In this document: piece after piece, positions 35,420-43,516 of the stretch
Numbering within the stretch: position 1 is the first letter of the stretch
How the letters are laid out: each line of letters begins with the position of its first letter
NCBI RefSeq assembly: GCF_050487225.1
Contig: NZ_JBKQGY010000002.1
Location: 620,001 to 684,000, forward strand
Direction of reading: 5' to 3'
DNA length: 64,000 nt
Origin: Paenalcaligenes sp050487225
GTDB taxonomy: Bacteria > Pseudomonadota > Gammaproteobacteria > Burkholderiales > Burkholderiaceae_B
The notes under the pieces: model-generated
The model's database searches: none
What the model saw: only the letters and a program-made list of their open reading frames with translations
What the model was told of the DNA's origin: nothing
Program-made: the position numbers and the translations under genes

Positions 35420-35573
35420 AAAGCATCTACTTCTATCAGAGAGGGGGAAGAGGAGAAGCCGAAGCAGATGCACGCAGCGCCACACAGGGATATGAATAAC
35501 GCTGCAGATACTACTTTGATGACTGTTCTTCCGGTTAGTTCTCTTTCTGATGAAACTTTTATGTAAGTAATTG

Positions 35574-36473
35574 TTACACAGCCACTTGCAGGTAGGTACG
35601 CATTTTTTTCATAGCAGCTACCTCAATTTGGCGGATACGCTCTGCGGATACGCCAAACTCTGCGGCCAACTCGTGCAGCGTAGAGGATTGATCGTCTTGC
35701 AACCAACGAGCCTCGATAATGCGACGAGAACGGGGGTCTAGTTTTTCTAGTGCGCTTTCCAAACCTTCGCCTTGCAACGACTGAGCTGCTCGCTCTGCCA
35801 ATACCTGAGTAGGTTCAAACGCACCTTCATCTGACAAATAGCTAATTGGCGCAAAACCTTCGTCATCGTCGTCCATAGAGGACTCCAATGCCATTTCGCC
35901 ACCTGTCAGGCGTATTTCCATCTCGCTCACATCTTGCGGACGCACATTCAATTCACGTGCGATATCGTCAATTTCCGCAGGATTCAGCGTTTGCCCATCT
36001 TCAGGGCGCATGCGACGCAAGTTAAAAAACAGTTTACGTTGCGCCTTGGTGGTCGCGATTTTTACCAAGCGCCAATTGCGCACCACATACTCGTGGATTT
36101 CAGCTTTAATCCAATGCACGGCAAACGACACCAGACGCACACCACGTTCTGGATCAAAACGTTTGACCGCTTTCATCAGGCCAATATTGCCTTCTTGGAT
36201 CAGGTCAGCCTGAGGCAGGCCATACCCTAAATACTGGCGTGAAATAGACACCACCAGACGTAAATGGGACATGATCAATTGACGAGCAGCATCAAGATCA
36301 CTTTCTTGTTGTAGACGCTGGCCGAGGGCCACTTCCTCTTCTTGAGTCAGCACAGGCTGAGCATTCACAGCGGAAATATAGGCCTCTAACGTACCCAACG
36401 CGCCTGGATTGGATACGGCAGCAGCCAACTGGGCGGCAGGCGCGAGAGCCAAAGATTGCGATGTGTGGGTCAT
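35574..36473 (-). CDS. rpoH: Heat-shock sigma factor RpoH (sigma-32)
   Basis: A 299-residue sigma-70 family member. Region 2 has DLIQEGNIGLMKAVKRFDPE and RLVSFAVHWIKAEIHEYVV. The RpoH box QRKLFFNLR at 145-153 distinguishes it from RpoD. The region 4 helix-turn-helix is TLHELAAEFGVSAERIRQIE. The ATG at 36473 has AGGA upstream; the frame is open to 36527 but that part lacks a ribosome-binding site. It directs transcription of heat-shock genes. A CIRCE-type HrcA operator and a TATAAT box lie upstream, indicating extra repression. Confidence 0.96.
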   Translation of the reverse strand: MTHTSQSLALAPAAQLAAAVSNPGALGTLEAYISAVNAQPVLTQEEEVALGQRLQQESDLDAARQLIMSHLRLVVSISRQYLGYGLPQADLIQEGNIGLMKAVKRFDPERGVRLVSFAVHWIKAEIHEYVVRNWRLVKIATTKAQRKLFFNLRRMRPEDGQTLNPAEIDDIARELNVRPQDVSEMEIRLTGGEMALESSMDDDDEGFAPISYLSDEGAFEPTQVLAERAAQSLQGEGLESALEKLDPRSRRIIEARWLQDDQSSTLHELAAEFGVSAERIRQIEVAAMKKMRTYLQVAV

Positions 36474-36553
36474 GAATAATCCTGTATCAAGGTTATCAGT
36501 CTCGTGAAAGCCACGATGTGATAACAAAGTTTCTGCATAAGCCGTTTATTATT

Positions 36554-36580
36554 CTAGCACTCTAGCACACTGAGTGCTAA
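36554..36580 (-). promoter_or_regulatory. CIRCE-type HrcA operator upstream of rpoH
   Basis: CTAGCACTC-N9-GAGTGCTAA at 36554-36580 matches the CIRCE consensus TTAGCACTC-N9-GAGTGCTAA at 17 of 18 arm positions with the exact 9-base spacer. It lies 81-107 bases before the rpoH start codon and just downstream of a TATAAT box, so HrcA bound here would block rpoH transcription. Confidence 0.85.
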
Positions 36581-36592
36581 ATAAGGAAACAC

Positions 36593-36598
36593 ATTATA
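36593..36598 (-). promoter_or_regulatory. Putative -10 box of the rpoH promoter
   Basis: Read leftwards, TATAAT precedes GTGTTTCC and then the CIRCE element, which would begin about 12 bases downstream of the box, around the transcription start. The matching -35 is weak (a TTTCTG about 15 bases upstream is the nearest candidate). The box lies between the glycosyltransferase stop and rpoH. Confidence 0.5.
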
Positions 36599-36630
36599 AG
36601 AGGCCAAAATACGCAGAAAGTTCCGTATTT

Positions 36631-37416
36631 TTACGCGTTTTTATCAATTTTCTGTATGAACTTCTTGCGCTGATACACTTTGCTATAGCGGAAGAAAACA
36701 CCCGTTGCCTCGCCCACGGCAATCATCATGCCGCGCGAGCCTGACAATATGCCCAACTGCAAGAAATACGACCTAAAAAACCGGAATGCAGCTTTGAACA
36801 CCACTACAGGAAAAGCATACAAACGTGCTCGTTCCGAATTAGCATACAGTTCGGAGTAATACTGTGTTTTGACCAGCAACTGCCCTACATCAGTCACGGC
36901 CTCATGCTCTAGCCCGCCTTTTAATCGCACCACTTGGCTGCGACCATCCAGCTTCACTTTCTCATGTACCTGACTGTCGGTAAAACAATGCTGGCGACGG
37001 TTATACAAACGGCACAACCAGTCTTTGCCCCAACCGTTAGTGCGTATGTGTTTACCGCAGAAATAGTTATTGCGCAGCACTTCCCCTACTTTGCTTTCTT
37101 CTTCTAGGGGCCAGTCTGCCAATGCATCTAGCAACGTCTGGTTAACCTGCTCATCAATATCTAAGGACAGAACCCAATCGGTTTCTGCATGGGACGCCGC
37201 TGCGTTTTTTGTAGGGCCAAAGCCCATAAAACTGCCTTGTACCACTTTGACGTTAGGATACTCACCTAACAAACTTATCGTGTCGTCAGTAGAACCATTG
37301 TCGTACACCACCACTTGCCTGAATGGTTTTAAGGCACTGATAGTACGGTGCACATGCGCAGCCCCATTTTTCACAATGATCACTGGCGTAATGTGAGCGT
37401 AGATATCCACTGCCAT
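36631..37416 (-). CDS. Glycosyltransferase family 2 (LPS core beta-glucosyltransferase-like)
   Basis: A 261-residue GT-A enzyme. TPVIIVKNGAAHVHRTISAL and QVVVYDNGSTDDTISLLGEY form the nucleotide-sugar fold. DWVLSLDIDEQVNQ has the metal-binding DxD-like acidic pair. The form resembles WaaE/KdtX-type transferases that decorate the LPS inner core. It abuts the EEP-family gene with no gap and shares its strand. Confidence 0.87.
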   Translation of the reverse strand: MAVDIYAHITPVIIVKNGAAHVHRTISALKPFRQVVVYDNGSTDDTISLLGEYPNVKVVQGSFMGFGPTKNAAASHAETDWVLSLDIDEQVNQTLLDALADWPLEEESKVGEVLRNNYFCGKHIRTNGWGKDWLCRLYNRRQHCFTDSQVHEKVKLDGRSQVVRLKGGLEHEAVTDVGQLLVKTQYYSELYANSERARLYAFPVVVFKAAFRFFRSYFLQLGILSGSRGMMIAVGEATGVFFRYSKVYQRKKFIQKIDKNA

Positions 37417-38271
37417 TTAAGGAAGTTCCAATTCAGTCAGGATGGGAGCATGGTCTGAGATTTGCTTCCACGGCAACCCCTGCAGCACCTTAGCCGTACG
37501 TACAGCAAAGCCACGTTGATAAATACGGTCTAGTCTCAAGAAAGGAAACGCTGCTGGGAAGGTACGCGGTGGCAAGGTCAAACGGGCATTACCCCCCACA
37601 CCCAGTTGCGGGGTATGTATCTCGCTACCCTCTTGTCTGGACCAGCCACGCAACCAGTTCATAGGTTGTCGCAACTTGAAGCTTTGCCCTGTACGCCCTT
37701 TGACCGTCGAGGCAAAGGAAAACACCTCGTACAAGTTTAATTGCTTCACAAAAATAGGCGCTAACTTGTTGTTCCAATCATTGAAGTCGCCTGCAATAAG
37801 CAAAGGCTCATCATCTGGCACCAAACGGTGAATCCTGTCCACCAGCGCCTGTGCCTGACGTGCTCTACCGCCACCGAACAAGCCCAAGTGCACCACAATA
37901 CAATGCACTGGCCTACCTTCAATGTCCACCACGGCATGAAGCAAACCACGCTGCTCTAGGCGGTGATCCGAGATGTCTTCATTTTCGTGGTGCAAAATAG
38001 GATATCGGGAAAGCAGTGCATTACCGTGATCGGTAAACTCGCGCACGGCATTACACCCGTACGCATTACGCATGCGTAATACCGCAGCTAATGATTCGTG
38101 CTGCGCGTCCAGCGTTGCTTGCTGGTCGTTGCGCCCCTGAACCTCCTGTAGAAACAGCAGGTCCGGGGACAAGCCATACAGCCCAAGCTTCAACTCTTCT
38201 AGGGACTCACGACCACCTGTGGCCGTGCGCCCCTTATGAATGTTGTAGCTAACGACTCGTATGATTCCCAT
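37417..38271 (-). CDS. Endonuclease/exonuclease/phosphatase (EEP) family protein
   Basis: This 284-residue protein shows IRVVSYNIHKGRTATGG at the N-terminus, DLLFLQEVQGRNDQQ with catalytic Glu, IVVHLGLFGGGRARQAQALV, LLIAGDFNDWN with the Asp-x-Asn pair, and ISDHAPILTELELP with the final Asp-His. All EEP metal and catalytic positions are present. It may be a phosphodiesterase or nuclease. No signal peptide is visible. It lies 4 bases after aspS and directly before the glycosyltransferase gene, a conserved-looking grouping in related genomes, though the substrate is unknown. Confidence 0.85.
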   Translation of the reverse strand: MGIIRVVSYNIHKGRTATGGRESLEELKLGLYGLSPDLLFLQEVQGRNDQQATLDAQHESLAAVLRMRNAYGCNAVREFTDHGNALLSRYPILHHENEDISDHRLEQRGLLHAVVDIEGRPVHCIVVHLGLFGGGRARQAQALVDRIHRLVPDDEPLLIAGDFNDWNNKLAPIFVKQLNLYEVFSFASTVKGRTGQSFKLRQPMNWLRGWSRQEGSEIHTPQLGVGGNARLTLPPRTFPAAFPFLRLDRIYQRGFAVRTAKVLQGLPWKQISDHAPILTELELP

Positions 38272-38275
38272 AGCC

Positions 38276-40072
38276 TTAGGCGGGCTTGGCTTCCTGTGGA
38301 CGCAAGCGGATGTGCAACTCTTTCAACTGCTTCTCGTCTACACCGGAAGGGGCGTGAGTCAACAAACACTGAGCACGCTGTGTTTTGGGGAATGCAATCA
38401 CGTCACGGATGGAATCTGCACCCGCCATCATTGTGATCATGCGATCCAAACCAAAGGCGATACCACCGTGTGGAGGCGCACCGTATTGCAGCGCATCCAG
38501 CAAGAAGCCGAATTTCTCGCGGGCTTCTTCGGCGTTGATGTTCAGCGCAGAGAACACTTTGCTTTGAACGTCAGCACGGTGGATACGTACCGAGCCACCG
38601 CCCATTTCCCAACCGTTCAACACCATGTCGTAGGCTTTGGCCTGTACTTTGGCTGGATCGGTTTCCAAGAAGTCTTCATGACCATCTTTGGGGCTGGTGA
38701 ATGGGTGGTGAGCCGCGTAGTAACGCTTGGTTTCTTCGTCGTACTCAAACATTGGGAAATCTACAACCCACAATGGTTTCCAGCCCGCTTCAACCAAACC
38801 GTGCTTGCGACCATGCTCGCTGTGACCGATTTTGATACGCAACGCACCAATAGCATCGTTCACGACGGATGTTTTGTCTGCGCCAAAGAAGATCAAGTCG
38901 CCGTTTTGAGCGCCTGTACGCTCCATCACAGCGCGCAGTGCGTCGTTGTCGATGTTCTTCACGATGGGGGACTGCAAACCTTCAGGGATGTTCGCTACAT
39001 CGTTCACTTTGATGTACGCCAAGCCTTTAGCGCCATAGATGCCTACGAACTTGGTGTATGCATCGATTTCGCTACGTGGCATTTCACCACCAGCAGGTAC
39101 ACGCAGCGCCACAACACGGCAGCTAGGATCGTTTGCTGGGCCGGAGAACACTTTGAAAGACACGTCGCGCATCAAGTCAGCTACATCGGTGAACTCAAGT
39201 TTCACACGCATATCTGGCTTATCGGAACCGAAGCGCTGCATGGCTTCTGTCCAGCTCATCACAGGGAAAGGCTGAGGCAACTCAACTTTCTGTACTGTGG
39301 AGAACACGTGACGCACCATGTTTTCGAAAATATCGCGGATTTGGAACTCGTCCATGAACGACATTTCGCAGTCGATCTGGGTAAATTCTGGCTGACGGTC
39401 AGCACGCAAATCTTCGTCGCGGAAGCATTTGGTGATTTGGTAGTAGCGATCGAAACCCGCCACCATCAACATCTGTTTAAACAGCTGTGGAGACTGTGGC
39501 AACGCAAAGAATTCACCTGGGTTCACACGTGATGGCACCAAGTAGTCGCGCGCGCCTTCTGGGGTGCTCTTGGTCAACATTGGGGTTTCGATATCGATAA
39601 AGCCCATGCTATCCAAGTATTTACGCACTTCCATGGCCACACGGTAACGCAACATCAAGTTGTTTTGCATTTGTGGGCGGCGCAGATCCAGCACGCGGTG
39701 TGTCAGGCGTGTGGTTTCGGACAGGTTATCGTCATCCAATTGGAATGGAGGAGTCACCGACGCGTTCAGGATTTCCAGCTCTTGGCACACGACCTCAATA
39801 GCACCCGACGCCAAGTCTGGGTTGGCTGTGCCTTCTGGACGTGCTTGAACAACGCCCGTTACGCGCAAGCAGAACTCGTTACGGATACGCTCAGCTGTGG
39901 CAAATACCTCAGCATTTTCCGGATTCACAACGATCTGTGCCAGACCAGCACGATCACGCAGGTCAATAAAAATGACACCACCATGATCGCGTCGGCGGTG
40001 CACCCAGCCGAACAACGTAACGGTTTGTCCCAAGTGTTGGGTATTGACCTCGCCGGTATAGCAGGTACGCAT
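38276..40072 (-). CDS. aspS: Aspartyl-tRNA synthetase AspS
   Basis: A 598-residue bacterial-type class II synthetase. The N-terminal anticodon-binding OB fold includes VTLFGWVHRRRDHGGVIFID. Motif 2 is YYQITKCFRDEDLRADRQPE, the GAD insertion domain follows, and motif 3 is GGIAFGLDRMITMMAGADSI. The ending VIAFPKTQRAQCLLTHAP is standard. Many beta-proteobacterial AspRS are non-discriminating (also charging tRNA-Asn), which cannot be decided here. It is the third gene in an FmdB-DUF502-aspS run, 26 bases after DUF502. Confidence 0.97.
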   Translation of the reverse strand: MRTCYTGEVNTQHLGQTVTLFGWVHRRRDHGGVIFIDLRDRAGLAQIVVNPENAEVFATAERIRNEFCLRVTGVVQARPEGTANPDLASGAIEVVCQELEILNASVTPPFQLDDDNLSETTRLTHRVLDLRRPQMQNNLMLRYRVAMEVRKYLDSMGFIDIETPMLTKSTPEGARDYLVPSRVNPGEFFALPQSPQLFKQMLMVAGFDRYYQITKCFRDEDLRADRQPEFTQIDCEMSFMDEFQIRDIFENMVRHVFSTVQKVELPQPFPVMSWTEAMQRFGSDKPDMRVKLEFTDVADLMRDVSFKVFSGPANDPSCRVVALRVPAGGEMPRSEIDAYTKFVGIYGAKGLAYIKVNDVANIPEGLQSPIVKNIDNDALRAVMERTGAQNGDLIFFGADKTSVVNDAIGALRIKIGHSEHGRKHGLVEAGWKPLWVVDFPMFEYDEETKRYYAAHHPFTSPKDGHEDFLETDPAKVQAKAYDMVLNGWEMGGGSVRIHRADVQSKVFSALNINAEEAREKFGFLLDALQYGAPPHGGIAFGLDRMITMMAGADSIRDVIAFPKTQRAQCLLTHAPSGVDEKQLKELHIRLRPQEAKPA

Positions 40073-40098
40073 CTAGGATGACTCCCTCAGTAAACGAA

Positions 40099-40701
40099 TC
40101 AGAGAGGCGGGCGCTCAGCAGGCACCACGACCCCCATAGAAACAATATATTTAAGCGCCGCATCCACAGTCATATCTAGCTTGACCACATCGGACCGCGG
40201 CAACATCAGAAAAAACCCCGAGGTAGGATTGGGCGTAGTGGGCACATACACACTCACACACTCGACGGGCAATTTGCCCACCACCTCACCACCTGGGGCA
40301 CCTGTTAAAAAGGCGATGGTCCACGCCCCTTTTCGGGGGTATTCAACCAATACCGCTTCACGGAATGCCTGCCCATTTGGGGCCAGCACCGTATCGCTCA
40401 CCTGCTTAACGGAATTATAAATGGAACGCACCAGCGGAATGCGTCCCAATAGTTTCTCCCACTGCTCGAATAAGGTACGGCCTATCAAATTGGCCGTCAC
40501 CAAACCCGTTAGCACTACAACCGCCAATACCAGTATGACACTGAAACCTGGCACCGAAACGCCGAATAACGCCTCGGAAGAGAGAAACTTCGGCACAAAG
40601 CTTTCAAGCGTATCGATCAACAACATAATGACCCAGACTGTGATCACCAGAGGGATCCAGACCAATAAGCCAGTAATGAAGAATCGCTTGAAAAAACGCA
40701 T
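40099..40701 (-). CDS. DUF502 family membrane protein
   Basis: A 200-residue protein with two N-terminal membrane helices (FFITGLLVWIPLVITVWVIM and GFSVILVLAVVVLTGLVTAN). A soluble domain carries the DUF502 stretches RIPLVRSIYNSVKQVSDTVL, VLVEYPRKGAWTIAFLTG and VYVPTTPNPTSGFFLMLPRS. The family is broadly conserved, membrane-associated and of unknown function. It is commonly found between an FmdB zinc ribbon and aspS in beta-proteobacteria, as here. Confidence 0.9.
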   Translation of the reverse strand: MRFFKRFFITGLLVWIPLVITVWVIMLLIDTLESFVPKFLSSEALFGVSVPGFSVILVLAVVVLTGLVTANLIGRTLFEQWEKLLGRIPLVRSIYNSVKQVSDTVLAPNGQAFREAVLVEYPRKGAWTIAFLTGAPGGEVVGKLPVECVSVYVPTTPNPTSGFFLMLPRSDVVKLDMTVDAALKYIVSMGVVVPAERPPL

Positions 40702-40706
40702 AGCTG

Positions 40707-40955
40707 TTAGGAACCGCTACTATCGCTTGAAGAACCACTAGAAGACGAGCTTCCAGAATCAGAGGATTTTCCGCCATTGCGGAAGTCGGTCACATACCAG
40801 CCCGAACCTTTCAACTGAAAGCCCGCAGCAGTGACTTGTTTCTGATAGGTATGCTGACCACAGGTTGGACATACTTCCAAAACCGGATCAGACATCTTCT
40901 GCAGTACATCCTGCTCGTGATGGCAGTTACTGCACTTATATGCATAAATAGGCAC
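40707..40955 (-). CDS. FmdB-family zinc-ribbon protein
   Basis: An 82-residue protein starting MPIYAYKCSNCHHEQDVLQK. Cys8, Cys11, Cys29 and Cys32 form two CxxC knuckles of a zinc ribbon. The tail is a low-complexity run of Ser and Gly. FmdB/CxxC_CXXC_SSSS proteins are small putative regulatory proteins. It is the first gene of the FmdB-DUF502-aspS operon, 5 bases before DUF502, and is preceded by overlapping hairpins. Confidence 0.92.
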   Translation of the reverse strand: MPIYAYKCSNCHHEQDVLQKMSDPVLEVCPTCGQHTYQKQVTAAGFQLKGSGWYVTDFRNGGKSSDSGSSSSSGSSSDSSGS

Positions 40956-40989
40956 GACGCAACTCTAAAACAGTAGGACGAAACACAAT

Positions 40990-41045
40990 TAGCCCATTCT
41001 AACGTAAACGGGCTAAATTCAGATTCCTGATTTTAGCCCGTTTAC
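40990..41045 (-). promoter_or_regulatory. Overlapping alternative hairpins before the FmdB-DUF502-aspS operon
   Basis: GTAAACGGGCTAAA (41004-41017) and TTTAGCCCGTTTAC (41032-41045) form a perfect 14-base-pair stem. Part of the first arm can instead pair with TTAGCCC at 40989-40995, giving a competing 7-base-pair stem nearer the gene. The strong stem probably ends the antiporter transcript, although no T-run follows; the competition looks attenuator-like. Confidence 0.45.
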
Positions 41046-41100
41046 TGCCATACCGCACTGTTTATGCGTAACAGCCTGCTTTACAGCGTTCTTTTTTGCC

Positions 41101-42372
41101 TTAAACAGGCAACAAGAACATACCCGCTGCGATCAAGGTAGGAATCGCTGCCGATAGCAACAAACGCAATGGCGAAATCGCGCCATCGGGGAATGTACCT
41201 TTCAAAATAGAGAAACCTGCTGGGTTTGGTGCATTGGCAATTACCGTCAACCCACCACCGGTTACCGCACCCGCTACCAACATATAGCGCCAGAACTCGT
41301 TAGTGCCTTCTACTAACGAACCCAAATAGGTCAGTGCGGCATTATCGGTAATAGCCGTCAAGGCCGTAGCACCCCAGAACAGAACGAACGGAGGCAAACC
41401 GCCTAGCAAGTCTTGCAACCACCATTTCTGCAAACCGCCTAGCACCACCAAACCAGCCAAGAAGAAACCTACCATTAGGCCTTCACGAATCATCAGTGGG
41501 TTTTGGTGACGTGCATAAGCGTGGGCATAGCCGATGAACATCATCAACAAGGCCATGAAAATCACAGGGTGGTGAGCAAAGACAACCACACCTGCCAAAA
41601 ACAACATGTGAATCACCATGACCACAGGTGGCACAGGAGGACGTTTAGCTTTAGTCACTACCGTGCTTGGATCAGGTTCAGGCATCACCAACGCTTCACG
41701 CGATAACCAGGTCAAAATAGCCGCGTTAATGATCACTGCCAACGCAGCACGCCAGCCAAAATGCGAGAACATGTAAGCAGAATCCCAACCAAAAGTTTGG
41801 GCCACCATCAATACCGGAGGTGCCGCGTAGGCGGTCAACACCCCACCAATGGAAATGTTCACGAACAACACGCCCAAGGTCAGGTATTTGAAACCATCTA
41901 GATTGGACTTAGAAAAGTAGCGATCACGGATCATCAGAGCAGCCAGTGTCATCGCTGCAGGCTCAGTAATCAACGAGCCAGACAGCGGCACAAAAGCCAT
42001 GATGATGAAGAACATGGCGTACTCTTGGCGCACGGGCACCAAACGCGACAGCAAGCGCACAACCACCGACACCAGCTCTAGAATCGGTCGACTCGCTGCG
42101 ATCACCATAATCACGAACACAAATGCTGGTTCAGTGAAATTACGCGAATCCATGTACTCTACAGCCGTATCCAAACCAATGAATACTGCTACGTACACAA
42201 ATAACACACAGGCCCATACACCGAAAACGGCCTCTACTTCAGAGAGCAAATGCCATAAACCCGCGTGCGTACCACCACGATTAGCGAGGCGAGCAAAAAC
42301 GGGAACGGAAAACGTATGGACAATGGCGATCGCAAACAATACGGTTGCGACAACTTCCATGGTACTGGGCAT
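41101..42372 (-). CDS. Putative Na+/H+ antiporter (PF07399-like membrane protein)
   Basis: A 423-residue protein with about ten to twelve hydrophobic segments. Features include FTEPAFVFVIMVIAASRPIL, MAFVPLSGSLITEPAAMTLA, VNISIGGVLTAYAAPPVLMV and FWGATALTAITDNAALTYLG. The repeated small-residue/acidic motifs in membrane segments (ITEPA and ITDNA) are typical of ion-transporter/arsenite-type folds and match the putative Na+/H+ antiporter family. The ATG at 42372 is preceded by TAGG; a TTG at 42378 is possible. It stands alone between ubiA and FmdB, and its ion specificity is unproven. Confidence 0.78.
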   Translation of the reverse strand: MPSTMEVVATVLFAIAIVHTFSVPVFARLANRGGTHAGLWHLLSEVEAVFGVWACVLFVYVAVFIGLDTAVEYMDSRNFTEPAFVFVIMVIAASRPILELVSVVVRLLSRLVPVRQEYAMFFIIMAFVPLSGSLITEPAAMTLAALMIRDRYFSKSNLDGFKYLTLGVLFVNISIGGVLTAYAAPPVLMVAQTFGWDSAYMFSHFGWRAALAVIINAAILTWLSREALVMPEPDPSTVVTKAKRPPVPPVVMVIHMLFLAGVVVFAHHPVIFMALLMMFIGYAHAYARHQNPLMIREGLMVGFFLAGLVVLGGLQKWWLQDLLGGLPPFVLFWGATALTAITDNAALTYLGSLVEGTNEFWRYMLVAGAVTGGGLTVIANAPNPAGFSILKGTFPDGAISPLRLLLSAAIPTLIAAGMFLLPV

Positions 42373-42505
42373 GATCAACCTACTAAAGACTCACCCGACT
42401 GCCTAAGCAATTGAGGTTCTGATATGGATATGAAAGCCACTGATTTTACACAGCGAATTTCGTAGGAACGATCTTTTTAGGAGTTTTTTTAGTGTTTATA
42501 AGGGT

Positions 42506-43435
42506 TTACCCTATAATCGTCCCAGCCAGTGCTGCCACGATCATCAGCACCCCAACCGTCATGTTGGCACGGAAAAGACCCAACCCAAATTCGGGACGTT
42601 TTGGATCAAAACGGCCCACTTGCCACACAAAGTGCACAGCAATCACGGCCATCACGACAAAATAGCCTATACCCATGCCCATGCTGTAACCCGCCCACAG
42701 CCAGCACAGCATGGACAATATATACAACCCGCCAATCCATTGCTTACCGTTATCACCAAAGCGGATGGCGGCAGACTTCAAGCCCAATTTCAAATCATCG
42801 GCAATGTCGATGTAGCCGTAAATAGCGTCATAACCTATCTGCCACAACACTGTGCCCCACCACATGGCAATCGCTGCCAACGGCACACTATTCTGGGTAT
42901 CTGACCACGCCATCAACATCCCCCAATTAAAGGCGATGCCCAGCACGGCTTGAGGCCAATAGGTAAAACGTTTGCACAGCGGGTAGATCACCACTATAGG
43001 CACTAACGCCAACGCCAACCATCGGCTGTAGCTGTTGATGGCAAACAAAAACAGTGCTGCCACGACTAGCTGTGCGAACACAAACCACAAGGCTTTTTTG
43101 AGCGTCAGTTGCCCGCTAGTGAGCGGTCTAAAACGTGTACGTTCTACCTGATGGTCAAAGTTTCTATCGAAAATATCGTTGAAGCAGCACCCTACGCCAC
43201 GCATCAACAACGCACCTAGCGAGAAAATCAGCAAACGCCACCAATCGGGCACGCCACCTGCAGCTTGCACCAAGGCGGCAATAGTAGGCAGCAACGTCAG
43301 CCATGTACCCACAGGACGATCTAGCCTACACAGCCTCGCATAAGGCCCCCACGCGGCGGGCAACCAACGCGCCACCCAATCGTTGTGGCGAATATCGTTT
43401 AAATCAATGCGTTCTGGCGTTTTTGAGGCAGACAT
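42506..43435 (-). CDS. ubiA: 4-hydroxybenzoate octaprenyltransferase UbiA
   Basis: A 309-residue polytopic prenyltransferase of ubiquinone synthesis. The first Asp-rich motif is GCCFNDIFDRNFDHQVERTR (NDxxD). The second is YDAIYGYIDIADDLKLGLKS (DxxxD). Eight to nine helices and RLDRPVGTWLTLLPTIAAL near the N-terminus are standard. I use the ATG at 43435, since the frame up to 43474 has no family support. It attaches the polyprenyl tail to 4-hydroxybenzoate in the inner membrane. Confidence 0.95.
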   Translation of the reverse strand: MSASKTPERIDLNDIRHNDWVARWLPAAWGPYARLCRLDRPVGTWLTLLPTIAALVQAAGGVPDWWRLLIFSLGALLMRGVGCCFNDIFDRNFDHQVERTRFRPLTSGQLTLKKALWFVFAQLVVAALFLFAINSYSRWLALALVPIVVIYPLCKRFTYWPQAVLGIAFNWGMLMAWSDTQNSVPLAAIAMWWGTVLWQIGYDAIYGYIDIADDLKLGLKSAAIRFGDNGKQWIGGLYILSMLCWLWAGYSMGMGIGYFVVMAVIAVHFVWQVGRFDPKRPEFGLGLFRANMTVGVLMIVAALAGTIIG

Positions 43436-43462
43436 GACAAACCGTGGGCAGTATAAAAAAGT

Positions 43463-43485
43463 ACAGCCGTGCAAAACACGGCTGT
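43463..43485 (-). terminator. Terminator after the aminotransferase gene
   Basis: ACAGCCGTG (43463-43471) pairs with CACGGCTGT (43477-43485) around CAAAA. Read leftwards it is followed by AC and a T-run. It lies 32 bases after the aminotransferase stop and before ubiA. Confidence 0.8.
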
Positions 43486-43516
43486 GTGATGATAACGCGA
43501 AAATCGCCTTGCAGCC

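Noticed and set aside
38261..39532. A 423-codon open frame on the plus strand opposite aspS
   Set aside because: It lies entirely antisense to a well-supported aspS, has no ribosome-binding site, and its protein is rich in His, Phe and Val runs typical of reverse-complement shadows.
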